Source: Roseomonas sp. AR75 (GTDB lineage: Bacteria; Pseudomonadota; Alphaproteobacteria; Acetobacterales; Acetobacteraceae). From it: 64,000 bases of DNA. Where the stretch lies: assembly GCF_005222815.1 (NCBI RefSeq), contig NZ_STGB01000002.1:496001-560000 (forward strand), written 5' to 3'. Shown piece by piece: positions 18,902 to 26,610 of this stretch. The notes under the pieces are model-generated. The model saw only the letters and a program-made list of their open reading frames with translations, ran no database searches and was not told the DNA's origin. Position 1 is the first letter of the stretch. Each line of letters begins with the position of its first letter. A program made the translations under genes and the position numbers.

Positions 18902-20332
18902 ATGAGCACCCCCCCGCCCTGGACGCTGCGCCGAACCCCGCTCGACTGGGTGTCGGACGACCCGCATCTCAGCGGCGCCTTCGCGCCGGTCGGGCCGGAG
19001 ATCGATGCCGAGGACCTGGAGGTGGTCGCCGGTCGCATTCCGCCGGCGCTGCGCGGCACCTACATGCGCAACGGGCCGAATCCGGAATTCAAGCCGATCT
19101 CCTACACCTACCCCTTCGACGGCGACGGGATGATCCATGCCGTGCGCTTCGAGGATGGCCGCGCCCGCTACCGCAACCGCTTCGTCCGGACGCGCGCGCT
19201 GACGGTCGAGCGCCGCGCCGGCCGCGCCGTCTATGGCGGCATCATGCATCCGGTGCCGGTGGACCCCACCCTGGTCGGGGAGGATGGCCAGAAGGGGCCA
19301 TACAAGATCGGCGCCTACATCAACGTCCTCCGCCATGCCGGCCAGATCCTGGCGCTCAACGAGGCCTCGCCCGCTTATGCGATGACGGCGGAACTCGAGA
19401 CGCTCGGCGAATGGTGCCCGGGCACGGAGCAGCCGATCAGCATCGGCGCGCACAACCGCCGCCACCCGCGCACCGGCTCGCTGTTCGGCATCAGCTACGC
19501 GGTCACCATGCCGCTGGTCGATGTGCACGAGATCGGCGCCGACGGCCGCAGGCTGCGCAGCTTCCCCGTGCCCCTCGCCGCACCCAGCATGATCCACGAC
19601 TTCGTGCTGACGGAGCGCCACCTGGTGCTGCTGGTGGGGCCTGCGATCTTCGATGCCGCCGCGGCGGCCGAGGGCAAGCCCTTCCTGCAATGGCGGCCGG
19701 AGATCGGCACGCGGATCGGCGTGGTGCCGCTGGATGGCGGGGCCGTGCGCTGGATGCAGATCGAGCCCTTCTTCGTCTTCCACTTCGCCAACGGCTTCGA
19801 GCGCGGTGGGGAGATCGTGCTGGACTATGTCCGCCATGCCGCGCTGAGCCTCGGCCCGACATCGGGGCCGCGCGTGCCGCCGCGGCTGCACCGCCTGGTG
19901 CTCGACCTTGCCGGCGGGCCGGTGCGGGATGCGGCGCTGGTGGAGTTCGGCGCCGAGTTCCCGCGCGTGAACGACCTGCGGGAAACGCAGCCGACCCGCT
20001 TCGTCTACCTGCCGACGCGCAGCGCAAGCCTGGCGCAGCGCGACCTGCCGACCGGCAGCTTCAACACGCTGGTGAAGGTGGATTGCGAGACCGGCGCCAC
20101 CTGGCGGCACGATTTCGGCAACCGCGTGATCGGCGAGGCGGTGTTCATCCCCGATGGTGGCGAAGCGGAGGACGCCGGCTACCTCGCCACCTATGCCTTC
20201 GAAGGCGCAAGCGGCAGAAGCGACCTTGTGCTGCTGCACGCAAGCGACTTGGCGGCCGAGCCGGCGGCGGTGATCCGCATGCCGCAGCGCGTGCCGCAGG
20301 GGCTGCACGGGAACTGGATTCCCGCCGCCTGA
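18902..20332 (+). CDS. Carotenoid cleavage oxygenase (RPE65/CCD family)
   Basis: The 476-aa seven-bladed-propeller dioxygenase has the four iron-binding histidines at His184 (GAHNRRHP), His232 (IHDFVLTE), His294 (FHFANGFE) and His469 (LHGNW). The N-terminal LRGTYMRNGPNPEF and FDGDGMIHAVRF segments are typical. Bacterial members cleave carotenoids, stilbenes or lignin-derived isoeugenol-type olefins; the substrate cannot be read from sequence. Monocistronic, with a strong hairpin after the stop. Confidence 0.93.
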   Translation: MSTPPPWTLRRTPLDWVSDDPHLSGAFAPVGPEIDAEDLEVVAGRIPPALRGTYMRNGPNPEFKPISYTYPFDGDGMIHAVRFEDGRARYRNRFVRTRALTVERRAGRAVYGGIMHPVPVDPTLVGEDGQKGPYKIGAYINVLRHAGQILALNEASPAYAMTAELETLGEWCPGTEQPISIGAHNRRHPRTGSLFGISYAVTMPLVDVHEIGADGRRLRSFPVPLAAPSMIHDFVLTERHLVLLVGPAIFDAAAAAEGKPFLQWRPEIGTRIGVVPLDGGAVRWMQIEPFFVFHFANGFERGGEIVLDYVRHAALSLGPTSGPRVPPRLHRLVLDLAGGPVRDAALVEFGAEFPRVNDLRETQPTRFVYLPTRSASLAQRDLPTGSFNTLVKVDCETGATWRHDFGNRVIGEAVFIPDGGEAEDAGYLATYAFEGASGRSDLVLLHASDLAAEPAAVIRMPQRVPQGLHGNWIPAA

Positions 20333-20344
20333 CCCGGCGCAAGG

Positions 20345-20368
20345 CCCCTCCCGCTGCGGCGGGAGGGG
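20345..20368. terminator. Hairpin between convergent genes
   Basis: A perfect 10-bp stem CCCCTCCCGC/GCGGGAGGGG with a 4-nt loop, between the oxygenase stop (20332) and the Bug-protein stop (20378). Likely a shared transcription end. Confidence 0.65.
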
Positions 20369-20377
20369 GCGGGGCGG

Positions 20378-21355
20378 CTACTGTTGGGGGACGTTCGCGG
20401 CGCGCAGGATCGAGCTGTACTGCTCGACCCCATCGGCGACCACCTTCATCACCTTGTCCGGCGTGTCGAAGCCCTCGCGCGGCGACACGCCGGCGAGTTC
20501 GTTGAGCTTCGCCGCGCTCTGCTGGATCGCGGTGCGGAAGGCCGTGCCCAGTGCCGTGACGATCGGCGCCGGCGTGGCGGCAGGGGCGAGGATCGGGAAG
20601 AATTCCTCGACGATGACACGGGGGATGCCCGCCTCCACCGCGCTCGGCACGTTCGGCAGCGCGGGCGAGCGCTGCTCGGCAAGCACCGCCAGCGCCCGCA
20701 CGCCGCCGCCGCGCACCTGGCCGAGCGAGGAGGCCATGGTCGGCGCGCCGAACTGCGACTCGCCCGCGACCAGCGCCGCGACGCTCGGCCCGCCGCCGCG
20801 GTAGTGCACCAGTTCCACCTTCACGTCGGTGACCGAGCAGAACAGTTCCGCGGCCACGTGCACGCCGCTGCCGATGCCGGCGGTGGCCATGTTGTAGCGG
20901 CCCGGATTGGCCTTCAGCAGCGTCACCAGTTCCTGGATCGAGCGCACCGGGAAGTTCGGGTTGGCCACCATGACATAGGGCGAGAAGCCGGCGATCGCGA
21001 TGCCGACGAAGTCCTTCACCGAGTCATAGGGCACGCGCGCGACGATCGCCGGCACGGTGGAATGGGCGCTGTTGATCAGCAGCGTGTAGCCGTCCGGCGC
21101 CGCACGCGCCGCCACCTCGGCGCCAAGCATGCTGCCGGCGCCGGCGCGGTTCTCGATGACGATCGGCTGGCCGAGGATCTGGCTGGCATTCTCCGCCACG
21201 ATGCGGCCGACGATGTCGTTCGAGCCGCCGGGGGCGAAGGGCACGATCAGTCGGATGGGGCGCGTGGGGCGCCAGGCCGCGCCCTGCGCGCGAACCGCGC
21301 CGGGTGCAAGCCCAGCGGCCAGGGCCAGCGAAAGAGTGCGACGGCGCGTCGTCAT
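20378..21355 (-). CDS. Bug/TctC-family periplasmic substrate-binding protein
   Basis: The 325-aa protein has a signal peptide (MTTRRRTLSLALAAGL...VRAQG) and the family hallmarks RPIRLIVPFAPGGSNDIVGR, NRAGAGSMLGAE and VELVHYRGGGP. The ATG at 21355 is chosen for the signal peptide; the open frame upstream has no family similarity. Second of four such orphan binding proteins in the window, without TctA/B membrane genes. Ligand unknown. Confidence 0.9.
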   Translation of the reverse strand: MTTRRRTLSLALAAGLAPGAVRAQGAAWRPTRPIRLIVPFAPGGSNDIVGRIVAENASQILGQPIVIENRAGAGSMLGAEVAARAAPDGYTLLINSAHSTVPAIVARVPYDSVKDFVGIAIAGFSPYVMVANPNFPVRSIQELVTLLKANPGRYNMATAGIGSGVHVAAELFCSVTDVKVELVHYRGGGPSVAALVAGESQFGAPTMASSLGQVRGGGVRALAVLAEQRSPALPNVPSAVEAGIPRVIVEEFFPILAPAATPAPIVTALGTAFRTAIQQSAAKLNELAGVSPREGFDTPDKVMKVVADGVEQYSSILRAANVPQQ

Positions 21356-21521
21356 CCCAGGACGTCTCCCCACTTCGGATCGCGGCAGACCCGGAATTGG
21401 GGGCCGGTCCATCTTCTGCGACAAATGATAACCCAGGTGACGGCGACCGCCAAAGCCCGCCGCGTACCCCGACGCATACCGGGGCGGGACGCGCGCGGGG
21501 CAGCCTGCTAAGCTCTGCCAC

Positions 21522-22409
21522 ATGCGCCGCATCGCGTTCCTGCTCCTCCTCCTCATGCTCGCGACGCCCTTCGCGCCGCCCGCGCGCGCGGCACAGGAGA
21601 TCAAGCTGGCGACCTGGAACATCGCCTGGCTCACCCTGAAGCCCGCCGGGCATCCCGACCTGCCGCGCGACCTGCGCACCCGCTCGACCGAAGACCTGCG
21701 GCTGCTCCGCGGCTATGCGGTGCGGCTCAACGCCGATGTCATCGCGCTGCAGGAGATCGACAGCGTCGAGGCCGCGGAGCGCATCTTCGACCCCGCGACC
21801 TATGCAATCCACCTGACCAGCGAATCCGACACGCAGCGCCCCGGCTTCGCGGTGCGCCGCAGCCTGCGCGTGCGGCGCAACCCCGACCTGGCGGAACTCG
21901 ACATCCGCGCCGGCGCAAGGCGCAGCCTGCGCCGCGGCGCCGACATCACCGTGGAGGGGCCGGGCGGCGAGGCGCTGCGCCTGCTGTCGGTGCATCTCGA
22001 TGCCGGCTGCCGCGACGATCCGCTCGACCGCGACCTTTCGCGCGACTGCGAGGGGCTCGCGCGCCAGGCGCGCATCCTCGCACGCTGGGCACAGGCGCGG
22101 CGCGACGAGGGCGTCGGCTTCGCCATCCTCGGCGACTTCAACCGCGTGATGGGGCGCGACGACGACTTCCTGCGCATCGTCGCGGAAGGCCAGCCGATCC
22201 TGCGGCCGACCGCCGGCTTCTCCACCCCCTGCTGGGCGGATGCGCGGGGCGGGCGCCCCTTCATCGACCACATCCTGCTCGGCGGCCCCGCGCGAAACTG
22301 GTTCGTCGCGAACAGCATGTCCGTGATGGCCTATGCCGAGCGCGACCGCAGCTTCCGCGAGCGGCTGTCCGACCACTGCCCGGTGAGCGTGCGGCTGCGG
22401 CTGCCGTGA
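21522..22409 (+). CDS. Secreted endonuclease/exonuclease/phosphatase-fold protein
   Basis: The 295-aa protein has a signal peptide (MRRIAFLLLLLMLATPFAPPARA) and then the EEP fold: LATWNIAWL, ALQEIDS with the metal-binding Glu, SVHLDAGC, ILGDFNR (Asp/Asn pair), and the C-terminal SDHCPV with the catalytic His. Such proteins hydrolyse phosphodiester or phosphoester bonds; an exported nuclease or phosphatase is the likely role. Its TGA overlaps the GTG start of the MFS gene. Confidence 0.88.
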   Translation: MRRIAFLLLLLMLATPFAPPARAAQEIKLATWNIAWLTLKPAGHPDLPRDLRTRSTEDLRLLRGYAVRLNADVIALQEIDSVEAAERIFDPATYAIHLTSESDTQRPGFAVRRSLRVRRNPDLAELDIRAGARRSLRRGADITVEGPGGEALRLLSVHLDAGCRDDPLDRDLSRDCEGLARQARILARWAQARRDEGVGFAILGDFNRVMGRDDDFLRIVAEGQPILRPTAGFSTPCWADARGGRPFIDHILLGGPARNWFVANSMSVMAYAERDRSFRERLSDHCPVSVRLRLP

Positions 22410-23629
22410 ACCCACCCTCCTTCTTCCGGCTGACCCTGCCGCTGGCGGGGCTGAATTTCGTCAACCAGGCCTCCCGCACGCTGATCGCCACCATCGGGCC
22501 TTTGCTGGCGGTGGAGTTCGCGCTGTCCGCCAGCGAGCTCGGCTTGCTCGCGGCGATGTTCTTCGCGGCCTATGCGGCGGCGCAGCTTCCGGTGGGGCTG
22601 GCCATCGATGTGTGGGGCGCAAGGCGCGTGCAGACGGTGCTGGCGCTGGTCGCCGCCGCGGGCTTCCTGCTCTGCGCGGCGGCGACGGGGCCGCTGACGC
22701 TCGCCATCGGTCGCGTCGTGACGGGCTTCGGGATCTCCGCCGGGCTGATCGCGATGCTGAAGGTCAACACGCAATGGTATCCGAAGGAGCGCGTGGCGGG
22801 GCTGACCGGCCTCGGCGTCTTCGTCGGCGCGATGGGCAGCGTGGCGGCGACGCTGCCGGCGGCGCTGCTGGTGCCGCTGCTGGGCTGGCGCGGCGTGTTC
22901 CTGCTGCTGATGGCGATGGCGGTGGCGGTCTCCGCCTGGATCTTCCTCTCCGTGCCGGACCGAGGACCCGGGCCGGCTGCGCCGCGGCGCAGTCTGGCCA
23001 TCGAGACGCGCGAGTTCGGCCGCATCTTCGGCCACCCGGCGTTCCTGCGGCTGGCGCCCTCCATCGCGCTGCTCTCGGCGATGAACTTCACCTATCAGGG
23101 CCTCTGGGCCGGTCCCTGGCTGCGCGACGTCGCCGGGCTGGAGAACCAGGCCCGCGCGACGCTACTGCTGGTGTACGCGCTCGGGCTGATGGCGGGCAGC
23201 GCGGGGCTGGGCCAGGCGGCTTCCGCGCTGCAACGCCGCGGCTGGTCGGCCATGGCGGTGCCTTTCGGCGCGATCGGCGTGATGGCGGTGGTGCAGGCGG
23301 CGCTGATCGCGACGCCCTCGCACCATCCGGCGGCGCTGGGTCTGCTGTGGTTCCTCTTCGCCTTCTGCGGCGCCGGCGGGCCGGCTGGCTATGCGGCGGT
23401 CGGCCAGCGCTTCGGGCCGGAACTCGCCGGGCGCGTCGCCACGGCGATCAACGTGACGATGCTGGTGCTGGTCTTCGCGCTGCAGAACGCGACAGGGTGG
23501 ATCCTCGACCTGTGGCCGCGCAACGCCTCAGGCGGCTGGGCGCCGCAGGGTTACGGCTGGGCGCTGGCGCTGACACTGGCCTTGCAGCTTGCCTCCATCG
23601 CCTGGATGCTGCGGCCGGAACGCCGATAG
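22406..23629 (+). CDS. MFS transporter
   Basis: The 407-aa protein has about 12 predicted membrane segments in two six-helix halves. The helix 2-3 loop GLAIDVWGARRVQT matches the MFS A-motif GxxxDrxGrR. It starts at GTG 22406, overlapping the previous stop by 4 bp. The substrate is not evident; coupling to the exported phosphodiesterase suggests uptake of a hydrolysis product (inference). Confidence 0.87.
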   Translation: MNPPSFFRLTLPLAGLNFVNQASRTLIATIGPLLAVEFALSASELGLLAAMFFAAYAAAQLPVGLAIDVWGARRVQTVLALVAAAGFLLCAAATGPLTLAIGRVVTGFGISAGLIAMLKVNTQWYPKERVAGLTGLGVFVGAMGSVAATLPAALLVPLLGWRGVFLLLMAMAVAVSAWIFLSVPDRGPGPAAPRRSLAIETREFGRIFGHPAFLRLAPSIALLSAMNFTYQGLWAGPWLRDVAGLENQARATLLLVYALGLMAGSAGLGQAASALQRRGWSAMAVPFGAIGVMAVVQAALIATPSHHPAALGLLWFLFAFCGAGGPAGYAAVGQRFGPELAGRVATAINVTMLVLVFALQNATGWILDLWPRNASGGWAPQGYGWALALTLALQLASIAWMLRPERR

Positions 23630-23638
23630 GAAACCGGC

Positions 23639-24520
23639 ATGGACAAGACGATCGAGAAGGTCCTGGCGCGCTACCGCGTGGAATCCGGCAAGGGCTTCCG
23701 GCTGAAGGACCACGATCCGCAGGACGATGGCGGGCTCGGCCTCGACAAGGAGAACGCGCCGGAGATGCTGCAGCGCGGTGTGCAATTCCTCGCCGAGAAG
23801 CAGGACATGCTCTACGCGCAGGACCGCTGGTCCGTGCTGTGCATCTTCCAGGCGATGGACGCGGCGGGGAAGGACAGCGCGATCAAGCATGTCTTCTCCG
23901 GCGTCAATCCGCAGGGCTGCCACGTGGCCAGCTTCAAGGCACCGAATGCCACCGAACTCGACCACGATTTCCTGTGGCGCCACCAGCAATGGCTGCCGCA
24001 GCGCGGCCAGATCGGCATCCACAACCGCTCCTGGTATGAGGAAGTGCTGGTGGTGCGCGTGCATCCCACGATCCTGGAGGCGCAGAAGCTGCCCCCGCGG
24101 CTGGTGACGAAGCGCATCTTCGACGAGCGGCTGGAGGACATCGCCGCCTATGAGCGCTACCTGGCGCGGCAAGGCGTGGTGGTGCTGAAGTTCTTCCTCA
24201 ATGTCAGCCAGGCGGAGCAGCGCAAGCGCTTCCTGGCGCGGATCGAGGAGCCGGAGAAGAACTGGAAGTTCAGCGCGGCCGACGTGGCCGAGCGCGGCCA
24301 TTGGGACGACTACATGAGGGCGTATCAGGAGGCGATCCGCGCAACGGCCGCGCCGCACGCGCCCTGGTATGTCGTGCCGGCGGACCGCAAATGGTTCACG
24401 CGGCTGGTCGTGGTGGCCGCCATCGCGCGCGCGCTGGAAGGGCTCGGGCTGCACTACCCCGAGGTGACCGCGAAGCAGCGCGAATCCCTCACCCAGGCGC
24501 GCGAGGCGCTGGACGCGTGA
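23639..24520 (+). CDS. ppk2: Polyphosphate kinase 2
   Basis: The 293-aa protein has the PPK2 Walker A-like FQAMDAAGKDSAIKH (near residue 70), the lid-type NRSWYEEVLVVRVHP motif, FERYLARQGVVVLKFFLNVS, and WKFSAADVAERGHWDDY. The EEVLVVRVHP form resembles class III enzymes, which phosphorylate AMP and ADP, but class cannot be fixed by eye. It uses polyphosphate to make nucleotides. Nine bp after the MFS stop and TGATG-coupled to the hydrolase gene. Confidence 0.93.
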   Translation: MDKTIEKVLARYRVESGKGFRLKDHDPQDDGGLGLDKENAPEMLQRGVQFLAEKQDMLYAQDRWSVLCIFQAMDAAGKDSAIKHVFSGVNPQGCHVASFKAPNATELDHDFLWRHQQWLPQRGQIGIHNRSWYEEVLVVRVHPTILEAQKLPPRLVTKRIFDERLEDIAAYERYLARQGVVVLKFFLNVSQAEQRKRFLARIEEPEKNWKFSAADVAERGHWDDYMRAYQEAIRATAAPHAPWYVVPADRKWFTRLVVVAAIARALEGLGLHYPEVTAKQRESLTQAREALDA

Positions 24521-25356
24521 TGCTGCGCAGGCTGCTTGCCGGCAGCCTGCCACGCCTGCTCGACAGCGGCGCGCCGATGCGCCTCGCCGCACTGATGACC
24601 CCGCGCGCCGGCGCGGAGGAGGTCCGCGGCCTGCGCTATGGCGCGGGGCCGCGCCGCCTGCTGGACCTGACGCTGCCACGCGGCGCGACGGCGGCGACGC
24701 CGCTGCTGGTCTTCTTCCATGGCGGGGGCTGGCAGACCGGCTCGCGCGCCGACTACGCCTTCCTTGCCCGCGCCTTCGCCGCCGAAGGGATCGCGGTGGC
24801 GCTGCCGGACTACCGGCTCTGGCCGCAGGCACGCTGGCCCGATTTCCTCGCGGATGGCGCGGCCGCGCTTGCGTGGCTGCGCGGCGCGCCCACCGTGCCG
24901 CGCGGGCCGCTCTTCGTGATGGGCCATTCGGCCGGCGGATTCATCGCCGCCGCGCTCGCGCTCGATCCTCGCTGGCAGGTGCGGCAGGCGCTGGCCGGCG
25001 CGGTGCTGGTCTCCGCCCCCATCGCCTGGCAGCCGACGGACGAGCCGATCCGCAGCATCTTCGCACCCGCGCCGGGCGGGCGGATCGAAGCAATGCCGGA
25101 CAGTGCGGCGATGCGCGGGGCCCCGCCCCTGCTGCTGATCCACGGCACCGCCGACACGGTGGTCGGCCCGTTCCACAGCGAGCGCCTGGCGGAAGGCGTG
25201 GCGGAGGCGGGCGGCACCGCGCGGCTGGTGATGATGGAGGGTGCCGGGCACATCGCGCCGATGGTCGCGCTATCGGCGCCGGCGCGCCGGTTCGGCTGGG
25301 CGAAGCCGGCGGCTTGGCACGCGACGCTCGGCTTCCTGCGGGATTATTCGGGCTGA
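24520..25356 (+). CDS. Alpha/beta-hydrolase, HSL/BD-FAE-type esterase
   Basis: The 278-aa protein carries the oxyanion motif FFHGGGWQTGS, the nucleophile elbow GHSAGG, HGTADTVVG for the acidic residue, and a late GAGHIA histidine. It likely hydrolyses short acyl esters in the cytoplasm. The ATG overlaps the ppk2 stop (TGATG). Its end overlaps the convergent HEPN gene by 13 bp. Confidence 0.88.
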   Translation: MLRRLLAGSLPRLLDSGAPMRLAALMTPRAGAEEVRGLRYGAGPRRLLDLTLPRGATAATPLLVFFHGGGWQTGSRADYAFLARAFAAEGIAVALPDYRLWPQARWPDFLADGAAALAWLRGAPTVPRGPLFVMGHSAGGFIAAALALDPRWQVRQALAGAVLVSAPIAWQPTDEPIRSIFAPAPGGRIEAMPDSAAMRGAPPLLLIHGTADTVVGPFHSERLAEGVAEAGGTARLVMMEGAGHIAPMVALSAPARRFGWAKPAAWHATLGFLRDYSG

Positions 25357-25823
25357 GGCATCAGCAGGCCGAAGGCGCGGCCGAATGCGTCGAAGGCAGG
25401 CGGCAGTTTGGCAAGCAGGCGGCGCGCGGCCTCAACGGTGTGATCAGCCTGGCGCATCTCGAAATCGAGATACGCATCCATCGCGACGTGGCGGAACCGC
25501 CGAAGCTGCTGCAGAGGCTTCCACAGATGCGGGGCGAAGGCAGGCCGGCTGTCGCTCGCCGCGGTCACGGTGAGCAGCAACTGCTCATGCCATCGCTCGC
25601 CATCCGGTCGGATCTCGTCGCTGATCTTCAGGATGTAGAGCGCAGCCTGCTCGAAGGTCGAATAGGCATCCTGCTGTGCCTTCTGGAATACCTTCTCCTC
25701 GGTCGCGAGATCCCCCTCGGCCTTCGTCCAGTCACGGCCATCCCAGATCGGGATCGCCAAAGCGAGGTTCGCGGTGGTCGCGTCGCGGTAACGCTCGAGT
25801 ACGGACCAGCGGGCATCAGCCAC
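25344..25823 (-). CDS. HEPN-domain protein, probable HepT-like toxin partner
   Basis: The 159-aa all-helical protein (from GTG 25823) contains LQQLRRFRHVAMDAY near residues 104-118, resembling the R...H...Y motif of HepT-like ribonucleases, although the Arg108-His112 spacing is shorter than the usual Rx4-6H. The GTG lies inside the last codons of the nucleotidyltransferase gene, an 8-bp overlap typical of MNT/HEPN pairs. An alternative ATG at 25868 would add 15 residues. Confidence 0.7.
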   Translation of the reverse strand: MADARWSVLERYRDATTANLALAIPIWDGRDWTKAEGDLATEEKVFQKAQQDAYSTFEQAALYILKISDEIRPDGERWHEQLLLTVTAASDSRPAFAPHLWKPLQQLRRFRHVAMDAYLDFEMRQADHTVEAARRLLAKLPPAFDAFGRAFGLLMPQPE

Positions 25824-26088
25824 AGCGGATCCCCTCCGCGAGCGCCGCGTCGCGGACAGGGCCGGCAAGATCGTCGAAATGCACGATGTCGCCCTTCAGC
25901 CCGAGCGACGTGCATATCTCGCTGGCAACCGCTTCGGCCGCCACCCACGCATCGCCTGCCGCGACGACAGCGATATCCGCGTCGCTGCCGCGCCGGGGCG
26001 TGCCGCGCGCCATGGAGCCGAACAGCGGGTCGCTCGCCGCCCGGAGGCGGTCGGCGATGCGGCGGTCGAGCTCCTGGATGGTCGGCAT
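25816..26088 (-). CDS. Minimal nucleotidyltransferase (MNT), probable antitoxin
   Basis: The 90-aa protein has the polymerase-beta nucleotidyltransferase signature LFGSMARGTPRRGSDADIAVV (Gly24-Ser25, Asp36 and Asp38 as metal ligands). Such small MNT proteins AMPylate and neutralise an adjacent HEPN toxin. It starts 15-20 bp after a gap from the AhpD-like gene and overlaps the HEPN start. Isolated defence-type module among housekeeping genes. Confidence 0.85.
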   Translation of the reverse strand: MPTIQELDRRIADRLRAASDPLFGSMARGTPRRGSDADIAVVAAGDAWVAAEAVASEICTSLGLKGDIVHFDDLAGPVRDAALAEGIRCG

Positions 26089-26143
26089 GGCCGGCAGCGT
26101 AGCACGCGGCCCCGCCCCGCATCACGCCGGACGACGCACTCGC

Positions 26144-26503
26144 CTACCCCTGCCCCGCCCCGTCCATCGCATCCAGCGCGTGGAAGGAATAGGTCAGCGC
26201 GGCGCCGGCGTTCAGCGCGACGGCCACACCGAGCGCCTCGGCGATCTCGGCCTTCGTCGCGCCCGCCGCCTTGGCCTTGCGGACATGCGCGTCGATGCAG
26301 CCCTCGCAGCGGGTGGTGACGGCAACCGCTAGCGCGATGAACTCGCGGGTCTTGGCATCCAGGTGCTGCGTCGTCGCGGCGCCGCGGCTCAGCGCGCCGA
26401 AGCCCTTGATCAGTTCCGGATGAAGCTGGCTGAACTCCTTGCCACGCTCGCGCAGCGCCGCGCTGTAGCTGTCCCAGTCCTCGATGCGGGTATCGGTGGT
26501 CAT
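26144..26503 (-). CDS. Carboxymuconolactone decarboxylase/AhpD-like protein
   Basis: The 119-aa protein has the AhpD-type CEGCIDAHVRKAKAAGATKAEIAEAL segment with the CxxC-x3-H redox motif. It may act as a peroxidase partner or thiol reductant rather than a decarboxylase. ATG at 26503 is preceded by GAGGAA; the longer open frame is intergenic. Confidence 0.88.
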   Translation of the reverse strand: MTTDTRIEDWDSYSAALRERGKEFSQLHPELIKGFGALSRGAATTQHLDAKTREFIALAVAVTTRCEGCIDAHVRKAKAAGATKAEIAEALGVAVALNAGAALTYSFHALDAMDGAGQG

Positions 26504-26583
26504 GCTGGTTCCTCGGTCATGCGAAAGGCGCCGCCCGATGGGACAGCGCCTTCCGGCCAAGGGGATGTCCCCCACCCTGCCCC

Positions 26584-26602
26584 TCCCCCGCAAGAGCGGG
26601 AG
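26584..26602 (-). terminator. Terminator-like hairpin after clpA
   Basis: On the minus strand the clpA stop is followed by a TTTTCC stretch and the imperfect hairpin formed by CTCCC..CCGC and GCGGGAG around an AAGA loop. Probably ends the clpS-clpA transcript. Confidence 0.45.
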
Positions 26603-26610
26603 CGGGAAAA

